Shown: positions 37,187 through 47,215 of the stretch, one piece after another
Layout: the number at the start of each line of letters is the position of its first letter
Position numbering within the stretch: position 1 is the stretch's first letter
Assembly (NCBI GenBank): GCA_037127915.1
Contig: JBAXXL010000011.1
Location: 1-64,000 of the forward strand
Reading direction: 5' to 3'
Length of the DNA: 64,000 nt
Source: JBAXXL01 sp037127915
GTDB lineage: Bacteria; Bacteroidota; Ignavibacteria; Kapaibacteriales; UBA2268
Translations under genes and position numbers: made by a program
The notes under the pieces: model-generated
Databases searched by the model: none
What the model saw: only the letters and a program-made list of their open reading frames with translations
Told to the model about the DNA's origin: nothing

Positions 37187-40100
37187 CTATTTTATTATCA
37201 TCAATTTCTGATTCGCTTCAACTGTTGGCGTCTGCAATTGAATGAAATATAGTCCATTGCTGTAATATCGACCGTCGAGCTTAATCGTCTGCATTCCCGT
37301 TTCGCCGGTTATATTGAATTCTTTGATTTTTAAACCATTAGAATTGAACACCGAGAGTGTTGTTGTACCATCTTCAATTAGATTTACATTTATCTCAATA
37401 TCTTCACTCGCCGGATTAGGGATTATCTGTAAAATTTCAACTTTACCGGTCGGATTGAATAATCTGGTACCGCCCTCGCGGCAAATGCCAAGCGTTTTGA
37501 ATGTGCCGTTTTCGGATGTAATAGTTCCGGGACCTCCGACTGCTTGAACATTGAACAATTTCAAATCCGACATTTCAGCATTACCCAAAGCAACAATAAA
37601 CGGAACTTCTTTCTTAGCATTTTGCTCAATAGGTATATTATCTATAAATATTGAAGATGTTGTCGCATCAATTTTTTGTGCCTGTAAACCGACCGGATAT
37701 AGCATTGTCGAATTGAAACTCATTTCTGCTGAGATGGTTTTTACTCCCGCCGCTTGCAAATACTGAGCAGAAGTGACAATTATGGGTATATTAATGGTTT
37801 CATTAACCTGTCCTTCGACGGCAGGTATTTTTATCATTCCGTAAGCACCATCTACTATGGTTCCATAAATACTTATTTTTGAAATATAATTACAACTTGT
37901 TTCTTCAACAGTGACTTCCTCACCAAAAGGACCAAGAGTTGAACTACCCAAATATGTAAATTCAATTTCTTTCAATTCATTCGGTTGTAATGTAAAATCT
38001 GTTATATTCAATTGAATTTTTGGCGACGAGGTTAATTTAATCACAGAAGTTAAATTACCGTTATTCTCAATAGAAATAATAGCTTTTTTTGTTGTATTTA
38101 TATATATTCCTTGAAGGTCTATTTGCGAATTATCAATTTTTGAACCATTTAAGAATTTCTTCGCCAGTAATGCAATTCTAATTTCTGGTGTTTTACCGGC
38201 ATTAGAATTAATTACCAACTCGGCATCTTTCGTTCCTGCGGTATAGCTTGTAAATTCAATTGGAATTGTGATTGTTTCACCCATCAATACAGTAATAGGC
38301 AATGTTACGATTGCGGAAAATTCAGACCTATCTTTACCAACAATATCAATCTTAGAAATCACAAGGTCTTCTTCACCTATATTTGTAATTTTCAAATCGG
38401 TTCGGTTTTGTGTCTCGCAAACTAAATCATTGATTTGGTTTATCGTTGCATTTATTTGTGGTGGGCGTTTAATGCATTCTCCATATAACATAATTTTTTC
38501 GGGACTACCAAGACCATTGAAATAAAATTCCAATGTTCCCATAGTGCGCCCAAAATCGCTCGGCTTGAATTTCAAATCCATTTTATGGTTTTCAAAGGAT
38601 TTTAAAGTAAAATTACCGCCGCCTGCGATTGTAGTAAAATCTTTATCATTTGGTAGATTATGCTTTGTAGAGGTAATCGTAACTGGAATTTTGCCCATGT
38701 TTTTTATCGTCAATACACTCAGTGTATCTTTGATCTCACCTAAATACATTTTACCGAAATCAATAATTTTATTTACTACTCCTACTTGCTGTGAAACACC
38801 TTCACCTTTAATAACATTATGCAATGTATCGTATTGTGTTATAACAATCATTTCATCATAATGATTACCAATATGATTGGGTTTAAAACGAATTTCACCA
38901 CCAATAACTTCCCCAGCATCTAATACAGATTTGTGAAAAGAAGTAATTAGTTTAAAAGCTCTTACATCATCTCTTTTAAAATAAATTGAATCTATTCTGC
39001 ATTTATATAACCCTGTATTTTTTATAAAAAAACCAATCACTGAATCTTTTACGCTATTTGTATAGCATTTTTTCATGTCAATTTCATAGGATGTTAGGGT
39101 TGGTGCCACTATTTCAAATACTGAGTCCGTTTGATCTTCTTGGATAGAAAATCTGTCTGGAGATAGTTTCACAACCCAAATATCACTTCCACCATGATTT
39201 TCTTTAACATCAAAATTATCAGAAGATGTTGTACCAGCAAGTATATAACCGGAATCATAAGTAGATTTTATTGAATAACATTCATCCCTTTGTGTCCCCC
39301 CTATTGAACTCGTCCATACTACAAATCCAGATGGAGAAACTTTCATAATCCAATAATCTCCATACCCGTAATTTAAAATAGTTTCATCAATATCTATGGT
39401 AGAACTACCAGCAATTATATAACCACCATCTTTTGTTAATGATATGGAGCGTATTATTTGATTGTAATTGCCTTTATTCAATTCCCAAACTTCATCACCA
39501 TTCTGCGTTAATTTCACTAAAACGCTACTTTTTTTGGAATTATTATAACCCATCACAAACCCATTATCATAACTTTGCAACACTGATACATCATTATAAT
39601 AATCCATATCTCCATAGGATTTTGACCATTCTATATTTCCTAAAGGGTTTGTTTTAACAAGCCATACGAATCGCTTTCCTTTACTGTCTAAAACATCTCC
39701 ATCGTTGGATTGAGATTGTCCTGCAATTAAATATCCTCCTTCAGAAGTTTGAATTATTGATTTTGCTTCATCATTACCAGATCCACCATACAACTTTATC
39801 CATTCTTTATCGCCTAAAGCGGATAATTTCACAACTAAATAATCAAAATCACCATGGTTACCAATAGCATCTTGATCTGTAGATTCAGATGCCCCAGCAA
39901 CTATATAGCCACCATCGAGTGTTTGTATAATTGAATTTGCCCGATCATTTTCAAACCCACCAAGACTTTTTTCCCATTCAATACTTCCGTTAGCCTCTAA
40001 CTTAACGATCCAACAATCCTCTCTAAAATAACGCTTGGTTACATCACCATCTTCAGAATTTACCCAGCCTGCAACAATATACCCCCCATCATTTGTCTGT

Positions 40101-41803
40101 TGAATGCAGTTAGCATAATCATCAGCATTTCCACCATATTTTTTTTGCCACTCAATATTTCCTACCTTATCTAATTTCATAATTCCATAATCCCACCATC
40201 CTTTCGTTTTACCTATGTCACAACTATCTCTACTAAATACACTCCCGGCGACAATATAACCACCGTCGATAGTTTGTACAATGGAATTCCCATAATCCAT
40301 CCAGGAACAGCCTATTGATTTTTGCCATTCGATTCTTGGCAAAGTGCTTTTATTTTTAATAGTTGATTTAGAAATTCTCATTATGCATTTATTGCTTACC
40401 GGAAGGGGAATATCCCTCCAGACATATTTTAAACCGGTTGCAAAATCAACTAATTTAATCCAATTTTCACCCTCATCAATGCTATACTCCAATTTCACAG
40501 AGTCTGATGGTGATACCCCTTCCCAAGTTATTAGAGTATCGCTTCCGGCGACGAATTTTTCTCCACCATTTGGGTGTGTGATTTTTAAAGTTGAATTTGT
40601 AATTCTTGAATTATTATATATAGAATATGCGTTATAAGATTTATTACATTGTTCGGTTTCAAATTCAAATGTACAATTAGAATATACTGAATCAGTAGGG
40701 GTAAATGTTATAGTTATTTGCTTGCTTTGATTTTCGGCTAAAGTAAAACTTTTTGGATTAATATCATAAATTGAATTGTTACTTTTAATATTTGTAATAT
40801 TATAATCTGTATTCCTAGCAGTTACAGTGATTATTGTATCCTTAGGAATTCCAACTTTTACATCTTCGAAGATGACAAAGGGAGACGAAACTTCTAAATA
40901 GGTAATCTTGTTATCTGGAACGGTGTATGTTGTATTATCAAATGAGTTTAATGAAGGTATTTTTATTTCTACATTATTGGAGGTTGGTTTGCAAACAAAT
41001 TGGCTTTGCCATTCAATTTCACAAGGTTCACCACCCTGTGCCATTTCTAATAATCTTCGGTATGTATCTTCCGCTTCTTTTAAAGTTGTAATGTTTTCAA
41101 AATATGCCCCCCCGGTTTGTTCGGTAATGTCTTTAATACACTTTGGTGCAGGCATATCAAGAGTTACTGCATAAATGGTGATTTTGTTTTCCAGTGCAAA
41201 TTGGATAATTTCATTTGTTTTTGGTTCATTATTTGGCTCACCATCTGTAAGCAATATAACAACTCTTTTATATTTACCATTTTTTGCTATTTGTAAACCA
41301 CCGCTTGGTAAAACAAGAAGTGCTTGATCGTAATCGGTTCCACTTAAAGTAACAAATTGACTTATTTTATTTTTAAGAAGTTGCTTATCGGTTGTAAAAT
41401 CATTAACTAAATAACTTTGAGCTGCAAAAGAAACTAAAGCGCATTCAAACTGACCCGCAGGCAAACCATCTATCCATGCATTTGCGGCATCTTTGGCGGA
41501 TTGGATTCGAGGCGGCCCAGAATCCATTGAAATAGACATATCAAAAACAAGTACACTGGAAATTGCTAATGGTGGTAAAGGTTCAGGACAACTCGCATTA
41601 TTTATTGTTCTTGGTTGACCGTTTTCAGTTATTGAAAAATCAGAAGTTGATAAATTTGTGATTTGTTTTTCTGCATTATCAAACGCAAAGAAATTCGCCT
41701 TGATTTTAGGGAAATTAGAAGCGTTAATATTGAATACGGATAAACTCTGGCTATAAGCGGAGTAGCAGAATAAAAAGATAAATAAGCAAACAATTTTTTT
41801 CAT
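37187..41803 (-). CDS. Giant VWA-domain T9SS surface protein
   Basis: Exported protein of 1538 residues, signal peptide 1-19 (ends YSQS). A von Willebrand A domain spans about 80-255 with MIDAS residues DMSIS at 88-92 and TDGEPNNE downstream. A segment of about seven repeats (490-870) of the form IEWxKxxGG...Y-x-x-x-Q-x-DGGYI-x-AG follows, a probable propeller of the delta-60/beta-propeller type. Choice-of-anchor-D (ASPM-SPD-2-Hydin) Ig modules occupy about 900-1270, then a cohesin-like segment near 1300-1420. The tail IIPNPASEDIEINVNL...NGLYFIQLQTP and KLMIIK is a T9SS type A sorting signal. Role inferred: adhesion or matrix binding at the cell surface. Confidence 0.85.
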   Translation of the reverse strand: MKKIVCLFIFLFCYSAYSQSLSVFNINASNFPKIKANFFAFDNAEKQITNLSTSDFSITENGQPRTINNASCPEPLPPLAISSVLVFDMSISMDSGPPRIQSAKDAANAWIDGLPAGQFECALVSFAAQSYLVNDFTTDKQLLKNKISQFVTLSGTDYDQALLVLPSGGLQIAKNGKYKRVVILLTDGEPNNEPKTNEIIQFALENKITIYAVTLDMPAPKCIKDITEQTGGAYFENITTLKEAEDTYRRLLEMAQGGEPCEIEWQSQFVCKPTSNNVEIKIPSLNSFDNTTYTVPDNKITYLEVSSPFVIFEDVKVGIPKDTIITVTARNTDYNITNIKSNNSIYDINPKSFTLAENQSKQITITFTPTDSVYSNCTFEFETEQCNKSYNAYSIYNNSRITNSTLKITHPNGGEKFVAGSDTLITWEGVSPSDSVKLEYSIDEGENWIKLVDFATGLKYVWRDIPLPVSNKCIMRISKSTIKNKSTLPRIEWQKSIGCSWMDYGNSIVQTIDGGYIVAGSVFSRDSCDIGKTKGWWDYGIMKLDKVGNIEWQKKYGGNADDYANCIQQTNDGGYIVAGWVNSEDGDVTKRYFREDCWIVKLEANGSIEWEKSLGGFENDRANSIIQTLDGGYIVAGASESTDQDAIGNHGDFDYLVVKLSALGDKEWIKLYGGSGNDEAKSIIQTSEGGYLIAGQSQSNDGDVLDSKGKRFVWLVKTNPLGNIEWSKSYGDMDYYNDVSVLQSYDNGFVMGYNNSKKSSVLVKLTQNGDEVWELNKGNYNQIIRSISLTKDGGYIIAGSSTIDIDETILNYGYGDYWIMKVSPSGFVVWTSSIGGTQRDECYSIKSTYDSGYILAGTTSSDNFDVKENHGGSDIWVVKLSPDRFSIQEDQTDSVFEIVAPTLTSYEIDMKKCYTNSVKDSVIGFFIKNTGLYKCRIDSIYFKRDDVRAFKLITSFHKSVLDAGEVIGGEIRFKPNHIGNHYDEMIVITQYDTLHNVIKGEGVSQQVGVVNKIIDFGKMYLGEIKDTLSVLTIKNMGKIPVTITSTKHNLPNDKDFTTIAGGGNFTLKSFENHKMDLKFKPSDFGRTMGTLEFYFNGLGSPEKIMLYGECIKRPPQINATINQINDLVCETQNRTDLKITNIGEEDLVISKIDIVGKDRSEFSAIVTLPITVLMGETITIPIEFTSYTAGTKDAELVINSNAGKTPEIRIALLAKKFLNGSKIDNSQIDLQGIYINTTKKAIISIENNGNLTSVIKLTSSPKIQLNITDFTLQPNELKEIEFTYLGSSTLGPFGEEVTVEETSCNYISKISIYGTIVDGAYGMIKIPAVEGQVNETINIPIIVTSAQYLQAAGVKTISAEMSFNSTMLYPVGLQAQKIDATTSSIFIDNIPIEQNAKKEVPFIVALGNAEMSDLKLFNVQAVGGPGTITSENGTFKTLGICREGGTRLFNPTGKVEILQIIPNPASEDIEINVNLIEDGTTTLSVFNSNGLKIKEFNITGETGMQTIKLDGRYYSNGLYFIQLQTPTVEANQKLMIIK

Positions 41804-41980
41804 AAAACCATCTCAAATTAATGAACTTTTGGAATTTCAAATAAATCAATTACTAAATTATCAAATTTTTCCAAAACAAAAAAATAGATATGAATAAAAC
41901 ACCTTTTCATCATATCTTGGCTAATTATTTTTTTTCAGATAGCAAACTAAAAGAAAATTTATTCTAATCTCTAATGAATA

Positions 41981-42014
41981 AAAAAAGGAAACGCAAAACT
42001 TAATCTACGTTTCC
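41981..42014 (-). terminator. Strong terminator-like hairpin with no protein gene feeding it
   Basis: GGAAACG and CGTTTCC arms (41987-41993 and 42008-42014) with, on the minus strand, a T-run after the stem. It lies between the VWA gene start and tRNA-Ser, which has its own terminator at 42167-42190. Confidence 0.6.
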
Positions 42015-42166
42015 TATATATTCCCTTTTTTGGAAATTGCTTTAGGGTTATTATATAGACAACTGAGAAGTCCATTTCTTTCTCTCGTGTTGAAAAAAAA
42101 GTGAAAAAAATGCAAAATAATTGAAAATAATTGCAAAATATGGCTAAAACGGGCTAAAAATAAAAA

Positions 42167-42190
42167 AAACTTCTTGCAAGCAAGAAGTTT
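42167..42190 (-). terminator. Terminator of tRNA-Ser
   Basis: Arms AAACTTCTTG and CAAGAAGTTT (4-nt loop CAAG) directly downstream of the tRNA, followed on the minus strand by T-rich sequence. Confidence 0.9.
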
Positions 42191-42195
42191 TTTTG

Positions 42196-42284
42196 TGGAG
42201 AAGGAGGGATTTGAACCCTCGATAGCAGTTTCCCACTATGCCGGTTTAGCAAACCGGTGCGTTCAGCCACTCCGCCACCTCTCC
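42196..42284 (-). tRNA. tRNA-Ser (GCU)
   Basis: Class II tRNA of 89 nt with long variable arm. The anticodon loop TTGCTAA, flanked by CCGGT and ACCGG stem strands, gives anticodon GCU, reading AGC/AGU serine codons. Acceptor GGAGAGG pairs with CTTCTCC (one G-U); discriminator A. CCA is not encoded. The T-arm GGGTTCAAATCCC is complete. Confidence 0.97.
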
Positions 42285-42347
42285 GACATCTGTCACTTGG
42301 ACAGATTTCAAAAATACTACTATTTTTTTAAATAGCAAAATTATTTT

Positions 42348-43859
42348 TTAACTATTCATAGTCAAGAAGAAATCCGCATTTGTCCTAGTATTCTTTAACT
42401 TGTTTAGTAAGAATTCCATAGCCTCGACAGAGTTAAATTCGTTAAGGAGTTTTCTTAATATCCAAACACGATTTATTTCTTCTCTATCGTAAAGCAAATC
42501 TTCTCTTCTTGTACCGGAACGATTGATGTCAATAGCAGGAAATACTCTGCGTTCGGATAATTTTCTATCCAAAACTAATTCCATATTACCTGTTCCTTTG
42601 AATTCTTCGAAAATAACCTCGTCCATACGGCTTCCTGTTTCAACCAATGCTGTCGCAATGATTGTCAGCGATCCGCCGCGCTCAATATTACGTGCGGCAC
42701 CGAAGAAGCGTTTAGGTTTATGCAGAGCGTTTGCGTCCACACCACCGGATAAAATTTTACCGGAGTGAGGTACAACAGTGTTATGCGCCCTTGCTAAACG
42801 GGTTATAGAATCAAGTAAAATCACAACATCGTGACCGCTTTCTACCATACGTTTGGATTTTTCCAAAACCATATCGGCTACTTGTACATGGCGATCAGGG
42901 GGCTCGTCGAACGTTGACGCCACCACTTCGGCTTGAACCGAGCGTTCCATATCGGTTACTTCCTCCGGACGCTCATCAATCAAAAGCACGATTAGCTTGA
43001 CTTCAGGATGATTAGCGGAAATACTATTCGCCATATCTTTCAGAAGAATAGTTTTACCGGATTTAGGAGGAGAAACGATAAGACCTCTCTGTCCTTTACC
43101 AATTGGACAAAGCATATCAACGACACGCATGGAATAACCAGTACGGGTTGTTTCCAAATGCAATCTTTGGTCAGGGAATAAAGGTTTTAGATTGTCAAAA
43201 TTTACTCTTGATTTTATATCCTCTGGTGGAACAAAATTTACGGTATCAATTTTTAAAAGTGCGTGGAATTTTTCGGATTCTTTTGGAGGGCGAACTTCAC
43301 CTTCGATAGTATCGCCGGTGCGAAGCCAAAATCGTTTTATCTGCGATGGTGATACATATACATCATCAACGGAAGATAGATAATTATACGCTGTGGAGCG
43401 CATAAAGCCGTAACCATCGGACATTACTTCCAATACACCAATGCACTTCAAGGTTTTTGCCGCCGGTATCACGCCAACAACTGCCCCTGTCAATCTCGTT
43501 TGAGCGATTTTCTGAATCAGATCATCGCGAGTTAATCCTGAATAATCCACAATACCCGATAAACGAGCTAAACGAGTAATATCAACAATTCGGCGGGTTT
43601 TCAAATCTTCTGTTTCAACCTGTAGGGTCAATTCTTCACGAGTTTGTTTTTCCTCTTCTGTCTCATCGATATCAATAAGAGGCTCGTCGTCAACCATCAT
43701 AAATGGTGCTTTTTCTTGTCTTGGTTTGTAGGGATTTTTTGATTTGGGTGGTCTGCCTTTCGCCGGGTATTTTCGTTTGGGTGGTTTCTCTATTAAACCG
43801 GTACCGTTTACTTCGACCAATACCTGATCAACTACGGTTTTTCTTTTTCGATTCATCAT
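42348..43859 (-). CDS. rho: Transcription termination factor Rho, long N-terminal form
   Basis: Hexameric RNA helicase that ends transcription. Walker A is SPPKSGKTILLKD (about 264-276) and Walker B VILLDSITRLARAHN near 350-364, with RxxxFGAARNIERGGSLTI and ATALVETGSRMDEVIFEEFK completing the family core. The RNA-binding domain at about 130-215 includes GVLEVMSDGYGFMRS. At 503 residues it is about 85 longer than the E. coli protein; the extra N-terminus (1-95) is a basic, proline-rich then acidic linker (KRKYPAKGRPPKSKNPYK, DETEEEKQTREEL), a known feature of Bacteroidetes Rho. It starts at the ATG-ATG at 43859 and reads away from the tRNA gene's promoter side on the same strand. Confidence 0.97.
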   Translation of the reverse strand: MMNRKRKTVVDQVLVEVNGTGLIEKPPKRKYPAKGRPPKSKNPYKPRQEKAPFMMVDDEPLIDIDETEEEKQTREELTLQVETEDLKTRRIVDITRLARLSGIVDYSGLTRDDLIQKIAQTRLTGAVVGVIPAAKTLKCIGVLEVMSDGYGFMRSTAYNYLSSVDDVYVSPSQIKRFWLRTGDTIEGEVRPPKESEKFHALLKIDTVNFVPPEDIKSRVNFDNLKPLFPDQRLHLETTRTGYSMRVVDMLCPIGKGQRGLIVSPPKSGKTILLKDMANSISANHPEVKLIVLLIDERPEEVTDMERSVQAEVVASTFDEPPDRHVQVADMVLEKSKRMVESGHDVVILLDSITRLARAHNTVVPHSGKILSGGVDANALHKPKRFFGAARNIERGGSLTIIATALVETGSRMDEVIFEEFKGTGNMELVLDRKLSERRVFPAIDINRSGTRREDLLYDREEINRVWILRKLLNEFNSVEAMEFLLNKLKNTRTNADFFLTMNS

Positions 43860-44200
43860 AAGCTATCTCAAGGATGGAATTTTTAAATTTGTTAGAAGGG
43901 TGTTTTTTATAAATAAGCATACAAAAATTAATAATTTAATTAATATTAAAAACTGATTAATAAATAAACTAAGACCTTTTTTTATGGAAAATATTAAACA
44001 AAATGAAATTTATCACGTTTGGTATCGTCAAAACTAAGAATATTTACGGATTATACAAAATTTTATTTTAATTATTTGACTATTAATTGATAATAGATTT
44101 GTTCAAATTAAACCAATTATTCGCTATGTGATATATATAACAACAATATAATTCGTTGTTCAGATATTTATAATCGGCTTATTTTATTAGGAATTTTGCT
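43860..44200. promoter_or_regulatory. Divergent promoter region rho / yjbR-like cluster
   Basis: AT-rich 341-bp gap. TAGATTTG at 44094-44101 matches the TAnnTTTG -7 consensus for the forward cluster, with TTTG at 44075-44078 as a tight (15 bp) -33 partner. No structured leader or other feature was recognised on the rho side. Confidence 0.35.
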
Positions 44201-44569
44201 ATGGATATTGAATCTTTTAGAAATTACTGTTTGGCAAAAAAAGGGGTTACGGAGGCGTTCCCTTTCGATGAAACCACATTGGTCTTTAAAGTTGGTTCCA
44301 AGATTTTTGCTCTGACCGATTTTAATTATAACCCATTCAAATGTAATTTAAAATGTGACCCAGAAAGAGCGATTGATTTACGAGAGCATTATAAATCCAT
44401 TATACCGGGTTGGCACATGAATAAAACTCATTGGAACACTGTAATTGCCGATTCCGATATAGATTTAAAGTTGTTTTTTGAATTGGTTGACCATTCGTAT
44501 GAATTGGTTTTCAATAGCTTAAAAAAATTAGAAAAATTAGCCATTAACCAATTAGCTGATGAAAACTAA
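44201..44569 (+). CDS. MmcQ/YjbR family protein
   Basis: A 122-residue YjbR-fold protein of the MmcQ/YjbR family, with the typical blocks EAFPFDETTLVFKVGSKIFA (residues 18-37), NLKCDPERAIDLREHYKSII and PGWHMNKTHWNTV. These proteins have a double-wing fold suggested to bind DNA; function is otherwise unknown. AGGA lies 8 nt before the ATG. It overlaps the lpxR-like gene by 11 bp and opens a five-gene forward cluster. Confidence 0.9.
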   Translation: MDIESFRNYCLAKKGVTEAFPFDETTLVFKVGSKIFALTDFNYNPFKCNLKCDPERAIDLREHYKSIIPGWHMNKTHWNTVIADSDIDLKLFFELVDHSYELVFNSLKKLEKLAINQLADEN

Positions 44570-45488
44570 AACCATTTTAATATTGTTGTTGGCGTTTTCA
44601 TATTTGCCATTATCAGCTGAAAGCTACTTGATATTGAATTACGATAATGACATGGTTTTTAATACCGATTATTATTATTCGCAGGGAATTGGGATATCAT
44701 ATAGAAGTCATAGCTTGAATCCCATAGGAAATAAACTATTTCCCGAGCTATTTAAAGAAAAAATTACGCAAATATCTCTAAATCATAAGCTGTTCACTCC
44801 AACCAATATTACCGGAGATAGCTTATCAGATTTTGACCGCCCCTACTGCGGTTTACTATTTTTTGATATTCGACAAGAACAAATAGAAAAGAATTCTAAT
44901 TTTAAAATTAATTTTGATATACTATTCGGTGTTATAGGTCCCCTCGCAGGTGGTTTTGAAGTACAGTCCTTTATTCATCGTCAAACCGAAAATGCACCAC
45001 AACCAAAGGGCTGGGAAAATCAAATCTCCAATGGTATAATATTAGATGGCGCATTACAAATTGAACATTTAGCTAAACTCACCACTACTATTGAAAATAT
45101 ATCAACCGTTGCCGCGGAAATCGGCACATTATATAATAATGTTTCGATAGGCTCAAAAATCCGTATGGGTTTTTTGGACGAATATTTCGATTCCAACGAT
45201 ATGACTTTAGGCAAAGAAGACCGAGATTGGCTAGCATTCATTGTAACTAATGCCATAATCAAAGTCAATTTCTACAACTCTACCCTATTGGGAAATTTCT
45301 TTTTCGAGAAAAGCCCGATGGTATTGCCGTATAAAGACATGAAATTGCTAACGGTTAATTTATCAGCGGATATGGTTTTAGCTTATAAATCAAGCCGAAT
45401 GGAATTAGGTTGCGTATATGCAAGCCGCGAATTTGACGGAGGCAGGAACCACGCTTGGTTCACTTTTAAATATATACAAAAAATATAG
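44559..45488 (+). CDS. lpxR: LpxR family lipid A deacylase (DUF2219)
   Basis: Outer-membrane protein of 309 residues with a signal peptide (1-21, ending PLSAES). The N-terminal NYDNDMVFNTDYYYSQGIGI block (residues 27-46) matches LpxR enzymes, which remove the 3'-acyloxyacyl group of lipid A; Asn and Asp there are active-site ligands in the family. The alternating strands through to the C-terminus fit a 12-strand barrel. It overlaps the yjbR-like gene and is followed 10 bp later by the PLP gene; kdsA in the same cluster supports a lipid A/core sugar theme. Enzyme activity is inferred from family. Confidence 0.8.
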   Translation: MKTKTILILLLAFSYLPLSAESYLILNYDNDMVFNTDYYYSQGIGISYRSHSLNPIGNKLFPELFKEKITQISLNHKLFTPTNITGDSLSDFDRPYCGLLFFDIRQEQIEKNSNFKINFDILFGVIGPLAGGFEVQSFIHRQTENAPQPKGWENQISNGIILDGALQIEHLAKLTTTIENISTVAAEIGTLYNNVSIGSKIRMGFLDEYFDSNDMTLGKEDRDWLAFIVTNAIIKVNFYNSTLLGNFFFEKSPMVLPYKDMKLLTVNLSADMVLAYKSSRMELGCVYASREFDGGRNHAWFTFKYIQKI

Positions 45489-45498
45489 GAAAGAATAA

Positions 45499-46437
45499 AT
45501 GGTAAATTTTGAAACTATCTCGCAAGCTCACGAAAGAATAAAAGGACAAATACACCGAACTCCGGTTATGAGTTGCAAGGCTATTAATGAAATCGCAGGA
45601 TGCGAAATTTTCTTTAAATGCGAAAATTTCCAAAAGGTCGGCGCTTTTAAATTCCGTGGTGCATCAAACGCAGTTCTATCGCTCACAGACGAACAAGCTA
45701 AACGTGGTGTCGCTACTCATTCATCCGGTAACCACGCGCAAGCCTTAGCCCTTGCCGCGCGAATGAGAGGTATTCCTGCTACTATAGTGATGCCAAGCAA
45801 CGCGCCTCAAGTTAAAATTGACGCTGTCCGCGGTTATGGTGCAGAAATAATATTCTGTGAACCGACTTTAGAAGCCCGTGAAACAAATTTGAACAAGGTA
45901 GTCGAAGCCAAAGGTTCTTATGTAATTCACCCATATAATAATTTTGAGGTCATTGCCGGTCAAGGAACTGCTGTAAAAGAATTAATTGAAGATTACGGTA
46001 AGTTTGATATTATTATGACTCCTGTCGGTGGAGGTGGTTTGCTATCGGGTTCAGCTATTTCAGCCAAAGCTTTGTGTCCCGATTGCGAAGTAATCGCGGC
46101 GGAACCTAAAGGAGCTGATGATGCATACCGCTCATTCAAAGCCGGATATATCATTCCACAAACCGGACCAAATACCATCTGCGATGGATTATTAACTTCG
46201 CTCGGCGATAAGACATTCGCTATAATTAAAGCTAATGTTGACGATATACTCACAGTTGATGATGAAATAATTAAAGAAGCAATGAAATTAACTTGGGAAC
46301 GAATGAAGATTGTGATTGAGCCTTCAAGCGCGGTTTGCTTAGCCGCAATAATGGATAATAAAAAACGTTTCTTTGGTAAACGCATCGGTGTTGTTATATC
46401 GGGCGGAAATGTTGATTTTTCACGTAAATTCGGATAG
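45499..46437 (+). CDS. PLP-dependent serine/threonine ammonia-lyase or racemase
   Basis: A 312-residue PLP enzyme of the IlvA/serine-racemase family. The Schiff-base lysine is K51 in GAFKFRGASNAVLSL, and the phosphate-binding loop is PVGGGGLLSG (about 174-183). SSGNHAQALALAARMRG is the second cofactor block. It lacks the C-terminal ACT regulatory domains of biosynthetic IlvA, so a catabolic threonine/serine dehydratase, serine racemase or threo-3-hydroxyaspartate ammonia-lyase are all possible. Ten bp after the lpxR-like gene and 3 bp before kdsA on the same strand. Confidence 0.88.
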   Translation: MVNFETISQAHERIKGQIHRTPVMSCKAINEIAGCEIFFKCENFQKVGAFKFRGASNAVLSLTDEQAKRGVATHSSGNHAQALALAARMRGIPATIVMPSNAPQVKIDAVRGYGAEIIFCEPTLEARETNLNKVVEAKGSYVIHPYNNFEVIAGQGTAVKELIEDYGKFDIIMTPVGGGGLLSGSAISAKALCPDCEVIAAEPKGADDAYRSFKAGYIIPQTGPNTICDGLLTSLGDKTFAIIKANVDDILTVDDEIIKEAMKLTWERMKIVIEPSSAVCLAAIMDNKKRFFGKRIGVVISGGNVDFSRKFG

Positions 46438-46440
46438 ATT

Positions 46441-47214
46441 ATGATTTTTATAGCCGGACCTTGTTTAGCGGAATCCCGCGATATAGTTATGCAGACAGCC
46501 GAAACGCTTTCTGGCATTTTTTCAGAATTTCCCGAACATCGCTTCATATTTAAAGCTTCATATAGAAAAGCAAATAGAACAAGCTCGGATTCATTTTCGG
46601 GTGTGGGCGACGAAACCGCTCTATCTTGGATAAAAGAAGTAGGCGAAAAGTCTAAAGTTGAAACATTGACCGATATTCATTCGGCGGAAGAAGCCGGATT
46701 AGCCGCTCAGTATGTTTCAATTTTGCAGATACCTGCATTTTTGGCGCGGCAAACCGATATAATAGCCGCGGCGGCAAAAACAGGATTAACTGTGAATATC
46801 AAAAAAGGTCAATTTATGGCGGCTGAAGATATGGCAAAAGCCGCAAAAAAAGCGAAAGACTTTGGTGCAAAGGATATTTGGTTGACAGAAAGAGGCACAT
46901 TTTTCGGATACCACGATTTAGTTGTTGATTTCAGAAATTTATTGATAATGAAAAGCTTAGGCTATCCTGTTATTTACGATGCGACTCATTCTGTTCAACA
47001 ACCTTCACTTGGAGAGTGTTCCGGTGGAAAGCGCGAATTTGCCCGTCAATTAGCTTTAGCGGCGGTGGCTTGTAGAGTGGACGGAATATTTTTTGAAACA
47101 CACCCCAATCCGGCAAAAGCACTTTGCGATAGCGAAACACAATTGCCTTTAGACACAGTAAAAGAATTTGTTAAAGATATAATTGCATTAAATAACCATT
47201 TCGAAAGTAAATAA
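46441..47214 (+). CDS. kdsA: 3-deoxy-8-phosphooctulonate synthase (KDO-8-P synthase)
   Basis: Condenses phosphoenolpyruvate and arabinose-5-phosphate to KDO-8-P, the first committed step to the lipopolysaccharide inner core. The 257 residues carry IAGPCLAESRDIVMQTAETL, FKASYRKANRTSSDSFSGVG, VETLTDIHSAEEAG and CRVDGIFFETHPNPAKALCD, all characteristic of KdsA. It starts 3 bp after the PLP gene and lies 1 bp before xth, so it is translated as part of the cluster. Confidence 0.97.
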   Translation: MIFIAGPCLAESRDIVMQTAETLSGIFSEFPEHRFIFKASYRKANRTSSDSFSGVGDETALSWIKEVGEKSKVETLTDIHSAEEAGLAAQYVSILQIPAFLARQTDIIAAAAKTGLTVNIKKGQFMAAEDMAKAAKKAKDFGAKDIWLTERGTFFGYHDLVVDFRNLLIMKSLGYPVIYDATHSVQQPSLGECSGGKREFARQLALAAVACRVDGIFFETHPNPAKALCDSETQLPLDTVKEFVKDIIALNNHFESK

Positions 47215-47215
47215 T

